This document shows, one piece after another, positions 15,117-23,747 of a DNA stretch of 47,501 bases. Source of the stretch: Bacteroidales bacterium (GTDB lineage Bacteria; Bacteroidota; Bacteroidia; Bacteroidales; UBA10428); NCBI GenBank assembly GCA_016938235.1, contig JAFGVA010000180.1, forward strand, positions 1 through 47,501, written 5' to 3'. Position 1 is the first letter of the stretch. The number at the start of each line of letters is the position of its first letter. The notes under the pieces are model-generated. The model saw only the letters and a list, made by a program, of their open reading frames with translations, was not told where the DNA came from and did no database searches. Position numbers and translations under genes: made by a program.

Positions 15117-17633
15117 TTATTGGAGTGATATACTTCCAAGTTCTTTCTTGTCGGGAGCTTTGGAGGTGTTTGATTTGCCTTTGGGCTTATTATCCTTCTT
15201 GCGTAATAAAAAGTAAGCCCCAGTACCAATCAGGGCTGCTACACCTATGCCGATTCCGACTTTAGCACCTTTGCTCATTTTCTTACTTGAAGATGAAGAG
15301 GTGTTCAAACTTGTGGTAGCCGGGGTAATTGATTGTGCTGTATAATTCCCTGATTTCAATATGGGTTGTGAAGCATAGCTAGTTGTCTGGGGAACTACGT
15401 TGTCTGTTATTGGGGTGTAAGCCTGTGTATTGGTAGGTTGTTGCTCTGTAAATTGTGATACTGCCTGTGTTGCAGGAGCAGTCTTTTTAAATTTGTCTTT
15501 TACTTTTGAGAAGATGTTTTTTATCGGTTTCAGCCAGCTTCCTATTTTTGCTAAAACCCCACTTGCTGCTGCAACCGATGCACTTGTAGCAATCACGCCT
15601 AAATTACCAAGTTCGGCAAGCTCACCTATTGTCTGCAATTGCTGTAAATCGGCAAGTAAACCATCCATCCCTTTAAGTGAGAAGTCAGAACTCTTTTGTT
15701 TTGCACCTTTTAGGATTGCATTTCTAAGGTTCTTTTCTTTCCCTTGTAAGCCATTAAAAAGCTTACGAACCTTACCATGTGTTTTTTTTAGTTTTGCAAG
15801 CTTGGCAGGGTCTATACTGTATTTGCTGGCAAGATTATCCGGTAGATATGCGTATTGCAGTTTCTTTGCAATTCCGAACATATTTAAACGTAAAGCTGCC
15901 AATAAACCGCCCCGGATTGCAATAGTCAGGGGATTAAACCTCACGATTGCCTTAACTACTTTCTTGGCTACTTTTCCTGCGGCTTTTACACCTTTTTTAA
16001 TTCCTGAGCCTACCTTTTTGGCGATTCTTTTTAATGATTTAAAGAAACCGCCAAGACCTCTTTGACCTTCCAGTCCATCTATTTCTGCATCAAAATCGTC
16101 AAGTTCCGATAAGCCTTCAATGGCTTCCGAATCATATTTGATTAAGCCTCTTGCTGTCAGTTTATCTTCAATCTCTGCTAACTTCTCAAGAACCTTGTCA
16201 CGTTTAGGTGTATTCCAAAATTTAATAGCCTGGTCAATCATGCTAATGAATTGGTCAGGATTTTGGATTTGAGCCATCTTGCTCTTATTCGTCTTATCTT
16301 TAAGTAGGAAGTCACGGGTACGGACCAGGTATTTGTATGTAGCATCATCGGCATCTCCCAAACCATTTATGGCATCATCAAAGTCAACTCCTGAAACAAT
16401 GGCTATAAGTTCTTCATGGTCGTTTTGTGCCTGGATACCTCCGGCTAAATCTATACCGGATAACACAGAAATTGGTAAGCCCAATGCACTTGTTCCTGTG
16501 ATACCGTCAATACCTCGAAGCCCGGCAAGTTGCAAAGGGGACATATTAAAATCAGACTTCTCAAAGCTGTATGTTTTTTGGTAATCGAACTTTGATAGAA
16601 CGGGGTCAATAACAATTTCATCTTCGGAATCGCCAATGGAAGGAACTATCACATAGATATGCTGAAAATTCTTTCGACCATCATATTTGGTAATGCGGAG
16701 TTTGAATGGAATACCCAAACACTTTAAAAGCGAACCAACGAAAATACTGTAGTCATCACAGTCGATGCCTGCATCTGATTTGCCTTTTTGTTTGAACTTA
16801 ATTTGTCCATCTAACCAGGAACGGGATGGAGTACGTAACTGTTCAGTACCGTCATCGTCTTTATGATATTGCAAATAGCTGTATGAGAAATTGAAAATGT
16901 TACGACATGATTCTTTAAGAGAATCCCCCTGAAGCATTCTTGCCAGTTCCTCGACCTCCCGGTAGTGTGAACCAATTACATCTATGCAACTTTCAACGGT
17001 TTCAATTACATTACCGTTTTTTATAAATGTATCCTGTCCGTTTGCCTTTTTAATAAGGCGGTTGAAGCGTTTACCGTTTTGGGTGTTTCGTGGGCCGGAT
17101 ACAATGCCCAATTCGCCCAATGCTAATCCGTTCATATCTTGTTCCTCTGTTAAACTTTGTGTGGTAGTAATTGTCTCGCCATTGACGCTAATGGTCATGG
17201 TGAAAGTCATGTCAGCTTTAAGCTGCTGAGTATTGGAAAGCACGGAAAGAGTAAGACCTTTACCCATAAGGTTCAGGTATGGCACTTGAAAAACGATTTC
17301 AGGCTCTTGTGTTTTGCCTGCACCAATGGTAAGTCCTTTAATATCGGGGGTAGAATAAGCAACTGCCGAACCTTTGTAATTTGCAACCACCTGGTTAACG
17401 GCTAATGAGATGGGAGCTTTGGTGGGATTGTAACAGCGAAGCTTAACTGCAAACTGAACCTCTTGAAGATTCATCTTGTGGATGCGGAAACCTAAAAGGG
17501 CGAAGTTCATTTTTGCCCCGGCAAAGAGCTTTTTGCCTTTCTTTACGAGGTAGAAACCACCTCCAACGGCTGCAACTACTGCTAAGGTGCCTAATATTTT
17601 CTTTGTGCTTGCTTCCATAGTGGGAGCAAACAT
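15117..17633 (-). CDS. Large membrane-anchored protein with transglutaminase-like domain
   Basis: An 838-residue protein opening the virion-like operon. A membrane segment at about 12-30 is followed by an LEA/WHy-like beta domain (about 40-165). A transglutaminase-like/cysteine protease domain follows, with Cys in GIDCDDYS near 289, His in QHIYV near 322 and Asp in VIDPV near 342. From about 520 come very basic amphipathic helices (KKVGSGIKKGVKAAGKVAKK) and NPLTIAIRGGLLAALRLN. A Ser/Thr linker then leads to a C-terminal membrane segment (GIGIGVAALIGTGAYFLL). It could process virion proteins or crosslink the particle. Met6 (at 17618) is an alternative start, because the first ATG overlaps a TATGTTTG promoter-like sequence. 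Confidence 0.65.
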   Translation of the reverse strand: MFAPTMEASTKKILGTLAVVAAVGGGFYLVKKGKKLFAGAKMNFALLGFRIHKMNLQEVQFAVKLRCYNPTKAPISLAVNQVVANYKGSAVAYSTPDIKGLTIGAGKTQEPEIVFQVPYLNLMGKGLTLSVLSNTQQLKADMTFTMTISVNGETITTTQSLTEEQDMNGLALGELGIVSGPRNTQNGKRFNRLIKKANGQDTFIKNGNVIETVESCIDVIGSHYREVEELARMLQGDSLKESCRNIFNFSYSYLQYHKDDDGTEQLRTPSRSWLDGQIKFKQKGKSDAGIDCDDYSIFVGSLLKCLGIPFKLRITKYDGRKNFQHIYVIVPSIGDSEDEIVIDPVLSKFDYQKTYSFEKSDFNMSPLQLAGLRGIDGITGTSALGLPISVLSGIDLAGGIQAQNDHEELIAIVSGVDFDDAINGLGDADDATYKYLVRTRDFLLKDKTNKSKMAQIQNPDQFISMIDQAIKFWNTPKRDKVLEKLAEIEDKLTARGLIKYDSEAIEGLSELDDFDAEIDGLEGQRGLGGFFKSLKRIAKKVGSGIKKGVKAAGKVAKKVVKAIVRFNPLTIAIRGGLLAALRLNMFGIAKKLQYAYLPDNLASKYSIDPAKLAKLKKTHGKVRKLFNGLQGKEKNLRNAILKGAKQKSSDFSLKGMDGLLADLQQLQTIGELAELGNLGVIATSASVAAASGVLAKIGSWLKPIKNIFSKVKDKFKKTAPATQAVSQFTEQQPTNTQAYTPITDNVVPQTTSYASQPILKSGNYTAQSITPATTSLNTSSSSSKKMSKGAKVGIGIGVAALIGTGAYFLLRKKDNKPKGKSNTSKAPDKKELGSISLQ

Positions 17634-17721
17634 ATAGTAGGCTTTAGGTTGGGGTGTTAGTGATTAATGGTATTTGAAGTGGTTTGTAAGTGTTTAATGG
17701 AACTTTTATTGAATTGATTAT

Positions 17722-17760
17722 AAAAAAACTCACGACTGATTTTCAATCGTGAGTTTTTTA
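17722..17760. terminator. Bidirectional terminator between exchanger and virion-like operon
   Basis: A-rich run, ACTCACGA, an 11-nt loop region, TCGTGAGT and a T run, giving a perfect stem flanked by A and T tracts so it would work on either strand. It ends the exchanger transcript before the start of the 838-aa gene. The rest of 17634-17880 holds no gene that I can support. Confidence 0.85.
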
Positions 17761-17880
17761 GGACTATGATTTTAGGTAGTAACGATTTGATAATGTGTTT
17801 TTATCGTCTGTAATTACAGATAATTAACTCAATCAGGTATATTATTATGGCAATAAACAGGATTTTTGCAATTGTATGAC

Positions 17881-18801
17881 TTACCCTGCTGTAAAGCTAA
17901 AATACCATCTAATAGCACCTATTAAAAGTAAAATACCACCTTCCCATCTTGTAAGTCTCCATCTGGTTCTAAGAAACAATAAGGTTAAAACAATCATACC
18001 GATAAGAAGTATCAGATTTGAACGAACACCTTCATCAACATTTAAGTTTTGAATAATACCTGTAACGCCGAGTACTCCAAACATATTGAATATATCACTA
18101 CCTATAAGATTTCCGATTGAAATACCATGATGACCTTTAGCCGCAGCAGTTATAGATGTAGCTAATTCGGGGGCCGATGTTCCAAATGCAACGATTGTTG
18201 CACCGATAACCCATTCAGACATGCCAAATATCCTTGCAACATTAACAGATGATTCTACCAAAAAATGAGAACCTACCAGAATTAATCCTAATCCAAGCGG
18301 TAGTAGGAGAAAATTGTACCAATGTACCTTTTCATTGATTTCAATTTCTTCAATGGGTTCTTTTTTAATAAACAGGAATGCTAAATAGGCAAAAAGCAAA
18401 GCAAATAAGATTCCTCCTTCAATTTTCGTCATTGATAAATCCCATAGAAAAAATGTAAGTAATACAGTACCAGACAACAGGAAAAAGCCATCCCGGTAAA
18501 CCAGGGGTTTAGATGATTTTAGAGTGCCTATAAGAGCTGTTCCTCCTAATATAAACCCTAGGTTAAAGATGTTTGAACCAACAACATTCCCTATGGCAAT
18601 GTCTCCCATACCTTTCATTGCTGATAAAAATGTAACGCCAAATTCAGGAGCAGATGTTCCAAATGCTACAATCGTCAATCCAATTACTAATTCAGGGATT
18701 TTAAGCCAATTTGCAATTCTGACAGATGAATCAACCAACCATGAAGATCCAAATGCTAAAGCCACGATACACACAGCAATTATTAATATATCCAAATACA
18801 T
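17881..18801 (-). CDS. Sodium/calcium exchanger family protein
   Basis: A 306-residue inner-membrane antiporter of the CaCA superfamily (YrbG-like) with about ten hydrophobic segments. Both alpha repeats are present: VAFGTSAPEFGVTFLSA with GNVVGSNIFN in the first half, and VAFGTSAPELATSITAA with GNLIGSDIFN in the second, carrying the acidic and polar residues that bind the ion. The length is normal. It is expected to exchange Ca2+ for Na+ or H+. It stands alone, between a bidirectional terminator and an inverted repeat at 18829-18871. It adds to the other cation transporters of the window. Confidence 0.9.
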   Translation of the reverse strand: MYLDILIIAVCIVALAFGSSWLVDSSVRIANWLKIPELVIGLTIVAFGTSAPEFGVTFLSAMKGMGDIAIGNVVGSNIFNLGFILGGTALIGTLKSSKPLVYRDGFFLLSGTVLLTFFLWDLSMTKIEGGILFALLFAYLAFLFIKKEPIEEIEINEKVHWYNFLLLPLGLGLILVGSHFLVESSVNVARIFGMSEWVIGATIVAFGTSAPELATSITAAAKGHHGISIGNLIGSDIFNMFGVLGVTGIIQNLNVDEGVRSNLILLIGMIVLTLLFLRTRWRLTRWEGGILLLIGAIRWYFSFTAG

Positions 18802-18828
18802 CGTAATTAGTTATTTAAGAATCAATGA

Positions 18829-18871
18829 AGTAGCACAGTGAAAAAGAGAAAAAGAGAAGAATTGTGCTACT
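18829..18871. repeat. Inverted repeat upstream of the exchanger gene
   Basis: AGTAGCACA at 18829-18837 and TGTGCTACT at 18863-18871 form a perfect 9-bp stem around a purine-rich 25-nt loop. It lies between the exchanger start and the pectate lyase stop. It could be a weak terminator for the lyase or a leader structure of the exchanger; it has no clear T run. Confidence 0.55.
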
Positions 18872-18897
18872 CCATTGAAAAAGTAAGGTATTAATGT

Positions 18898-20235
18898 TTA
18901 AAACGATACCAGACTATTCAGGTAAACTTCAACATTAGTAAACGTATCAGATAAGTCATATCCATTAGCATCATTTAATTTGTCGTTTAGTCCTTTTTGG
19001 TTTTGTTCCCATACGTCAGGCATTCCATCTTTATCTGTATCAACATCAGCTTTTTCTGATATTATTGATGGATATCCACCAACTTCTGTTTGACTGTTGA
19101 TGATACCTTTTTCACCATAAGTACTTTTCTTATTCTTGACTTCATCGATAATTCTTATATCTATATCATCTCGTTGCTTACTCGCTCCTACTGAATTAAG
19201 CACCTTAGCAAAAGCTGATACCGGGCTTTCTATTTTATAATCCGATATTTCTATTATAGCATTTAATTCAATAGAATCAATTGAACCAACTTCAATTTCA
19301 ATTCCCTTTAAATTATCTTGCGTAACCTCTAAAGACCCTTCGAGATAATTATTGGCAACAAAGTATCTACTATATGGTTTATATGGTTCTAAAAATTGTT
19401 TGCTCGCTGATTTTGAGGTTGCTGGTCCTGGGAAAAAAAAGTTTCCGGCAATTTTATAATTTCCATCTTCTCCTGCATACATACATTTTGACTTCCAGTT
19501 ATAAACCACGTTGTTCACAAATTCTGCTTTTTCCCTTTCCGGTTGCTTGTGATATCTACTACCATTTATTCTTGGATTGCGACTTTTGTGATGAGCCAAT
19601 AAGTTATGGTGAAAAGAACTATTCATGCCACCCCAAATACCTCCGTAACCATGAGAACCTTTGTGGTGCACTGATTCATTTAAACTCTCAGAAATAATAC
19701 AATATTGAAGTGTAAAATTCTCATTGTCATAAAAAGAACATACTTCATCGGTAGCCCAGCTTACACTACAGTGGTCAATAATAATATCTTTTTGCTCTTT
19801 TCCTTTAAGTGCATCCAGTTCAATACCAGCTTTATCTCCCGGACGAATTCTCAAATATCTTACAATGACATTATTTGCACTCACTTTCATCCCATAGTTA
19901 ATAAGGGTTATCCCTAAACCAGGAGCACTTTGTCCAGCGATGGTCAGATTATCATTGTTAATATCAAGTGATGATTGCAATTCAATGACTCCGCTTACTG
20001 CAAAAACAATAATTCTGGCTCCCTTTATTTGGATGCCATCTCGTAAACTACCTGGTCCATCATCGTTCAAATTGGTTACTGTATAAACAATTCCCCCACG
20101 TCCTCCGGTGGTGTATTTACCGGCACCTTCTGCTCCGGGAAAAGCAACGGGTTGAGTGTTATTCGATATTGTACCCGTTGCAAAACCATGAAAAACAGAT
20201 AAGCTTAGGAATAAATTAAATAAAAAATACTTCAT
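18898..20235 (-). CDS. Secreted pectate lyase-like protein (PL1 type)
   Basis: A 445-residue secreted polysaccharide lyase. A signal peptide covers about 1-20. The mature part starts with the usual AFPGAEGAGKYTTGGRGG and LNDDGPGSLRDGI, followed by a right-handed beta-helix with IIIDHCSVSWATDE, NLLAHHKSRNPRI and FVNNVVYNW. The Arg in RNPRI fits the catalytic position of the family. The tail has a calcium-binding-like DTDKDGMPDVWEQ typical of Bacteroidota pectate lyases. It would cut pectin or a related uronic polymer outside the cell or at its surface. No SusC/SusD pair lies nearby, so it is isolated from a full utilisation locus. Confidence 0.88.
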   Translation of the reverse strand: MKYFLFNLFLSLSVFHGFATGTISNNTQPVAFPGAEGAGKYTTGGRGGIVYTVTNLNDDGPGSLRDGIQIKGARIIVFAVSGVIELQSSLDINNDNLTIAGQSAPGLGITLINYGMKVSANNVIVRYLRIRPGDKAGIELDALKGKEQKDIIIDHCSVSWATDEVCSFYDNENFTLQYCIISESLNESVHHKGSHGYGGIWGGMNSSFHHNLLAHHKSRNPRINGSRYHKQPEREKAEFVNNVVYNWKSKCMYAGEDGNYKIAGNFFFPGPATSKSASKQFLEPYKPYSRYFVANNYLEGSLEVTQDNLKGIEIEVGSIDSIELNAIIEISDYKIESPVSAFAKVLNSVGASKQRDDIDIRIIDEVKNKKSTYGEKGIINSQTEVGGYPSIISEKADVDTDKDGMPDVWEQNQKGLNDKLNDANGYDLSDTFTNVEVYLNSLVSF

Positions 20236-20355
20236 TGGTAATTAATATTTTAATTAAAAAACTATGGTCGATAAAAATGAAATAGGTTTAAATTATTAGA
20301 TGTCCTGGAACACCTAAAATCTAAACCTAATCATTACCCAATTATAGTAGAACCC

Positions 20356-20577
20356 TTATTCTGCTTTTACGGAATCAGCTACTGCATTTAATGTGTCAGT
20401 CTGAGCTGCATTTGTTTTTAAAGAATCAGTAGTTAAAGAATCTGGTTTGTTCATTACATCTTCTATTTGAACCGTGTCTTTTGATTCACCGGAAGCATCA
20501 TTTTTTGCTCCACTATTACACGATGTAACAAACAAAATACCTAAAAATGCTAAAGAAAAAATAACTTGTTTTTTCAT
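20356..20577 (-). CDS. Small Asp/Thr-rich lipoprotein
   Basis: A 73-residue lipoprotein: a signal peptide with lipobox LFVTSC (Cys at about 20), then a short polar tail with repeated DSL/TDSLKT/ADSVK motifs and no hydrophobic segment. It is divergent from the response-regulator gene and has its own promoter with the same architecture (see the regulatory entry at 20612-20646), so it is probably controlled by that regulator. Function unknown; it may be an envelope-stress signal or an accessory of the sensor kinase. Confidence 0.75.
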   Translation of the reverse strand: MKKQVIFSLAFLGILFVTSCNSGAKNDASGESKDTVQIEDVMNKPDSLTTDSLKTNAAQTDTLNAVADSVKAE

Positions 20578-20611
20578 ACTTTAAAAAATTACAGGATTTG
20601 AAATACAATTG

Positions 20612-20646
20612 CAAATGTAAATTACAACTCTTAAGCAATTCTAAAG
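20612..20646 (-). promoter_or_regulatory. Response-regulator site and promoter of the lipoprotein gene
   Basis: Read on the minus strand: CTTTAG (20646-20641), five bases, CTTAAG (20635-20630), ten bases, then TACATTTG (20619-20612), a match to the Bacteroidota -7 consensus TAnnTTTG. The second half-site has one mismatch. The geometry is identical to the two plus-strand sites at 20660 and 22782. Confidence 0.7.
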
Positions 20647-20659
20647 TTTTAACAATATA

Positions 20660-20694
20660 CTTTAGAAACACTTTAGTTTTGTGTGTTATTTTTG
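20660..20694 (+). promoter_or_regulatory. Autoregulatory site and promoter of the two-component genes
   Basis: CTTTAG at 20660-20665 and again at 20671-20676 (11-bp direct repeat), ten bases, then TATTTTTG at 20687-20694 as the -7 element. An 11-bp direct repeat placed where the -33 element should be is the classical arrangement for an OmpR-family activator. Confidence 0.78.
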
Positions 20695-20748
20695 AAGAAA
20701 ATTGAGATATGTCCCTTTTAAACGGGATTGGATTTTAGATTTCATTCT

Positions 20749-21426
20749 ATGAAAGTATTAGTTATAGAAGATGAGCAACTGTTATTGCAAAATATATTGT
20801 CATATCTTGCCAAAGAAAATTATATATGCGATAGTGCAGATAACTTTAATAGCGCTTTTGAGAAGATTGCCTTTAATGATTATGATTGCTATGTTGTTGA
20901 TATTATGTTAGGCGATTATAATGGGTTAACCCTAATTGAGAATCTAAAAAAAGCCAATAAAGAAGGTGGGGTAATTATTATTTCTGCAAAAAATTCCCTT
21001 GATGACAGACTGAATGGTTTAAATATTGGAGCAGACGATTATTTGACAAAGCCATTCCACTTATCAGAATTAAACGCACGGATAAAAGCTATTTTAAGGA
21101 GAAGACAGAACAAAGGATTTAAAAATTTGGTTTTTAATGAGATATTAATTGACTTGGATTCTCAGGATACATTTGTAAATGATGTTAAGCTGGAGTTAAC
21201 AACAAAGGAGTTTCAATTACTCAAATATTTTGTAATCAACAAAAACCGTGTAATTAAAAAACAATCAATTGTTGACCATTTATGGTCAGATGAATACAAC
21301 TTTTCTTCTTATGACTTTATTTATACACATCTGACCAATTTGAGAAAAAAATTATCTAACTCAGGCTGTAAGGATTACATCCGAACAATTTACGGACTTG
21401 GATACAAGTTTTCAGAGAGTGAATAA
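20749..21426 (+). CDS. OmpR-family response regulator
   Basis: About 225 residues from the ATG at 20749, chosen because the protein then starts MKVLVIEDEQLLL at the receiver domain; a TTG 21 bp upstream is less likely. The receiver holds the acidic pocket EDE, the phospho-acceptor Asp in VVDIMLGDYNGL and the Lys in DDYLTKPFH. The C-terminal winged helix has LTTKEFQLLKYF and the recognition region LTNLRKKLS, ending IRTIYGLGYKF. It is followed by its histidine kinase 73 bp away. It very probably binds the CTTTAG direct repeats in front of itself, the lipoprotein gene and the envelope operon. Confidence 0.92.
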   Translation: MKVLVIEDEQLLLQNILSYLAKENYICDSADNFNSAFEKIAFNDYDCYVVDIMLGDYNGLTLIENLKKANKEGGVIIISAKNSLDDRLNGLNIGADDYLTKPFHLSELNARIKAILRRRQNKGFKNLVFNEILIDLDSQDTFVNDVKLELTTKEFQLLKYFVINKNRVIKKQSIVDHLWSDEYNFSSYDFIYTHLTNLRKKLSNSGCKDYIRTIYGLGYKFSESE

Positions 21427-21499
21427 ATACTTGTGCAACAGTACGCAAATGCAATAATGTATCTTTTTTTGTAGTCACTAAAATAGCTTTATTTTAAAG

Positions 21500-22765
21500 A
21501 TGAAATTGTTAACCAGAACACTGATTTATTTTTTACTTATTTCAATTCCAACCTTTGTTTTGGGAAGTTTTGCTTTTTATTTTTTCTTAAAATATGCAAT
21601 GATTCAGCAAGTCGATGAATCATTAAAGACCGACAAACAAGAAATAATAGATTTTGTAAATAACAATAAGAATGATGTTTCAGAATTATATAAAGCAATT
21701 AGTTGTACATATTTTTTAGTTCCTGATTCAGTATATGAACCAAGAAAAGAAGTGTTCAGTTTTATCAGCGAGTATGATAGTCTGGATATGGATTACAAAC
21801 CTTTTCGACAATTAAAAACCTCTATTCAGATTAAAACTGACCAATACCAACTGGTAATGCGTGAATCTCTTGTCGATAGCGATTCACTTGTATACAGCAT
21901 CCTTATTTTTGCGGTCGTTCTATTAGCTATGTTAACGATAGGAATCGCACTACTAAACTGGTTTATATCAAAGCGAATATGGAATCCTTTCTATCAACTT
22001 CTCACAATCATATCAACCTTTAAACCAGGAAAAAGTATACTAACGGAAATAAAGTCAAATAATATTCAGGAGTTTGGAAGTTTAAATATTGCCATAGGTA
22101 AAATGATTAATCGCATTAATACAGACTTTAATAGACAAAAAAAATTTATAGACAATATTGCTCACGAACTTCAAACACCGCTGGCTATTGCAAATTCTCA
22201 ACTTGAGCTTTTTATGCAGGATTCGTCCTTAAATGAAAAAACAGCCAATATGATTGACGAGCTTGACAAGACCTTGCTCAAAATGAAGAACATGAATAAA
22301 TCTTTATTATTACTCTCCAGAATTCAAAATGAGCAATTTAATGAAAGTAAGATTGTAGAACTGGATGATATTATTAAAGAGTATTTAAATATCCATCAAG
22401 ACCAGATTCAAATGTTGAATATCACTATAAACATTAGTTCTCTAAAAGTTATTTCTGTTTATATGAATGAGGCATTATCGAATATTTTGATAGGCAATTT
22501 ACTTAGTAACGCCTTAAAACATAACCTGCCGGATGGATACGTTCGCATAACTTCAACAATTAATACGATGACAATTGAAAACAGTGGACAAGAACTGAAT
22601 ATGGACACTGAGGAATTATTCTCCCCATATGTAAGTAGAAGTAACAATTCAGATTCATTGGGAATGGGATTATCAATCATAAAGGAGATATGCAATTACT
22701 ACAATTTTAATGTGGAGTATAGTTTGAAACAAAACATACATAAAATTCAAATCACTTTTAATTAA
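21500..22765 (+). CDS. Sensor histidine kinase
   Basis: A 421-residue membrane kinase partner of the adjacent OmpR-type regulator. Two membrane segments, about 8-30 and 132-155, enclose a roughly 100-residue periplasmic sensor without a recognised fold. A short HAMP-like linker leads to the HisKA box DNIAHELQTPLA (His near 222) and an HATPase with NLLSNALKHN (N box) and a GMGLSI G box. The D(x)G box seems degenerate. The size fits QseC/BaeS-like kinases of Bacteroidota. The signal is unknown; the regulon genes point to the cell envelope. Confidence 0.9.
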   Translation: MKLLTRTLIYFLLISIPTFVLGSFAFYFFLKYAMIQQVDESLKTDKQEIIDFVNNNKNDVSELYKAISCTYFLVPDSVYEPRKEVFSFISEYDSLDMDYKPFRQLKTSIQIKTDQYQLVMRESLVDSDSLVYSILIFAVVLLAMLTIGIALLNWFISKRIWNPFYQLLTIISTFKPGKSILTEIKSNNIQEFGSLNIAIGKMINRINTDFNRQKKFIDNIAHELQTPLAIANSQLELFMQDSSLNEKTANMIDELDKTLLKMKNMNKSLLLLSRIQNEQFNESKIVELDDIIKEYLNIHQDQIQMLNITINISSLKVISVYMNEALSNILIGNLLSNALKHNLPDGYVRITSTINTMTIENSGQELNMDTEELFSPYVSRSNNSDSLGMGLSIIKEICNYYNFNVEYSLKQNIHKIQITFN

Positions 22766-22781
22766 AAACATAACAAAGCGA

Positions 22782-22816
22782 CTTTAGATTCTCTTTAGAT
22801 TTTTAGGATAAGTTTG
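22782..22816 (+). promoter_or_regulatory. Response-regulator site and promoter of the envelope operon
   Basis: CTTTAG at 22782-22787 and 22793-22798 (11-bp period), ten bases, then TAAGTTTG at 22809-22816, an exact TAnnTTTG. The distances equal those at the regulator's own promoter. The operon's first ATG is 29 bp further on. Confidence 0.8.
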
Positions 22817-22844
22817 CCATTCTCGAAATCAAAAAGAAAATCAA

Positions 22845-23747
22845 ATGAAAGGAAAGATTTATATCGCATTTTTTGTGTGTGCTATTATCGCATTACACAC
22901 AAACATAACTATTGCCCAAACCAGTATTGAGTCATTGTACAATTTCAATGCTCCTATAAATAAAGTTACATTACCTGATGTTTTAAAAGAAATTTCTGGA
23001 ATGACGTTTGTCGATGATAATACATTGGCGTGCATTCAGGACGAAAATGGAAAGATATATTTCTATAACTTATTAAAAAAGACCATTACAAGAACCCACA
23101 CTTTTGCAAAAGAGGGTGATTTTGAAGGAATTGCTTATGCCAATGGCTTTTTGTATGTTTTGCGCAGTGATGGAGTATTATTTGAAATCCCTGATAGCCA
23201 ATCACCAACAAAAACTGAAATATCATATACCTTAAATGTACCTTCAAAAAATTGTGAAGGTTTGTGTTACGATAAAAAAAATAATAGGCTATTAATCGCT
23301 TCCAAAGGAAAACCTGACAATCTGAATAAAGAGGATGCTAAAAGATATAGGTATATTTATTGTTTCGATTTAGCCAATAAAACGCTGTGCTCAAATTCAT
23401 TTTACACTATTGATTTAAAAGAAATTGAATCGTATATAAAGAAGCATGGTATAGAATTTCATTATACAAAAACAAATAAGGACGGTGAAGAGGAAGAAAA
23501 GAAACCCAAGGTTAGAGCCTCTGAACTTGCTGTGCATCCCTTGAGTGGAGATATCTATATAGAATCAGCAGTTGAACATGTAATGTACAGATTTAGCTCA
23601 TCTGGAAACTTTGTTGATTTGGCAATTTTAAGTGAAGATATTCATCCTCAGCCCGAAGGAATTTCATTTACAAAGAATGGTGATGTTTATATCTCGAATG
23701 AAGCAAACGGTGGACTTCCTACATTAATGTTGTTTGAAATTAAATGA
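22845..23747 (+). CDS. SdiA-regulated family beta-propeller protein
   Basis: A 300-residue exported protein: a signal peptide of about 24 residues ending IAIAQ-like (TITIAQT), then short repeating beta-strand blocks such as LKEISGMTFVDDNTLACIQDENGKIYFYN, EGIAYANGFLYVL, CEGLCYDKKNNRLLIAS and PEGISFTKNGDVYISNE (each shown only in outline). The xEGIxxxxxxxxY pattern is that of the SdiA-regulated/phytase-like propellers. Periplasmic or surface location is expected; the ligand is unknown. It is the first gene of the regulated envelope operon and overlaps the glycosyltransferase start by 4 bp. Confidence 0.82.
   Translation: MKGKIYIAFFVCAIIALHTNITIAQTSIESLYNFNAPINKVTLPDVLKEISGMTFVDDNTLACIQDENGKIYFYNLLKKTITRTHTFAKEGDFEGIAYANGFLYVLRSDGVLFEIPDSQSPTKTEISYTLNVPSKNCEGLCYDKKNNRLLIASKGKPDNLNKEDAKRYRYIYCFDLANKTLCSNSFYTIDLKEIESYIKKHGIEFHYTKTNKDGEEEEKKPKVRASELAVHPLSGDIYIESAVEHVMYRFSSSGNFVDLAILSEDIHPQPEGISFTKNGDVYISNEANGGLPTLMLFEIK

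Noticed and set aside
7169-17633. Contractile injection system or tailed prophage
   Set aside because: No sheath, tube, baseplate, tape-measure, portal or terminase-like protein could be recognised in the block.
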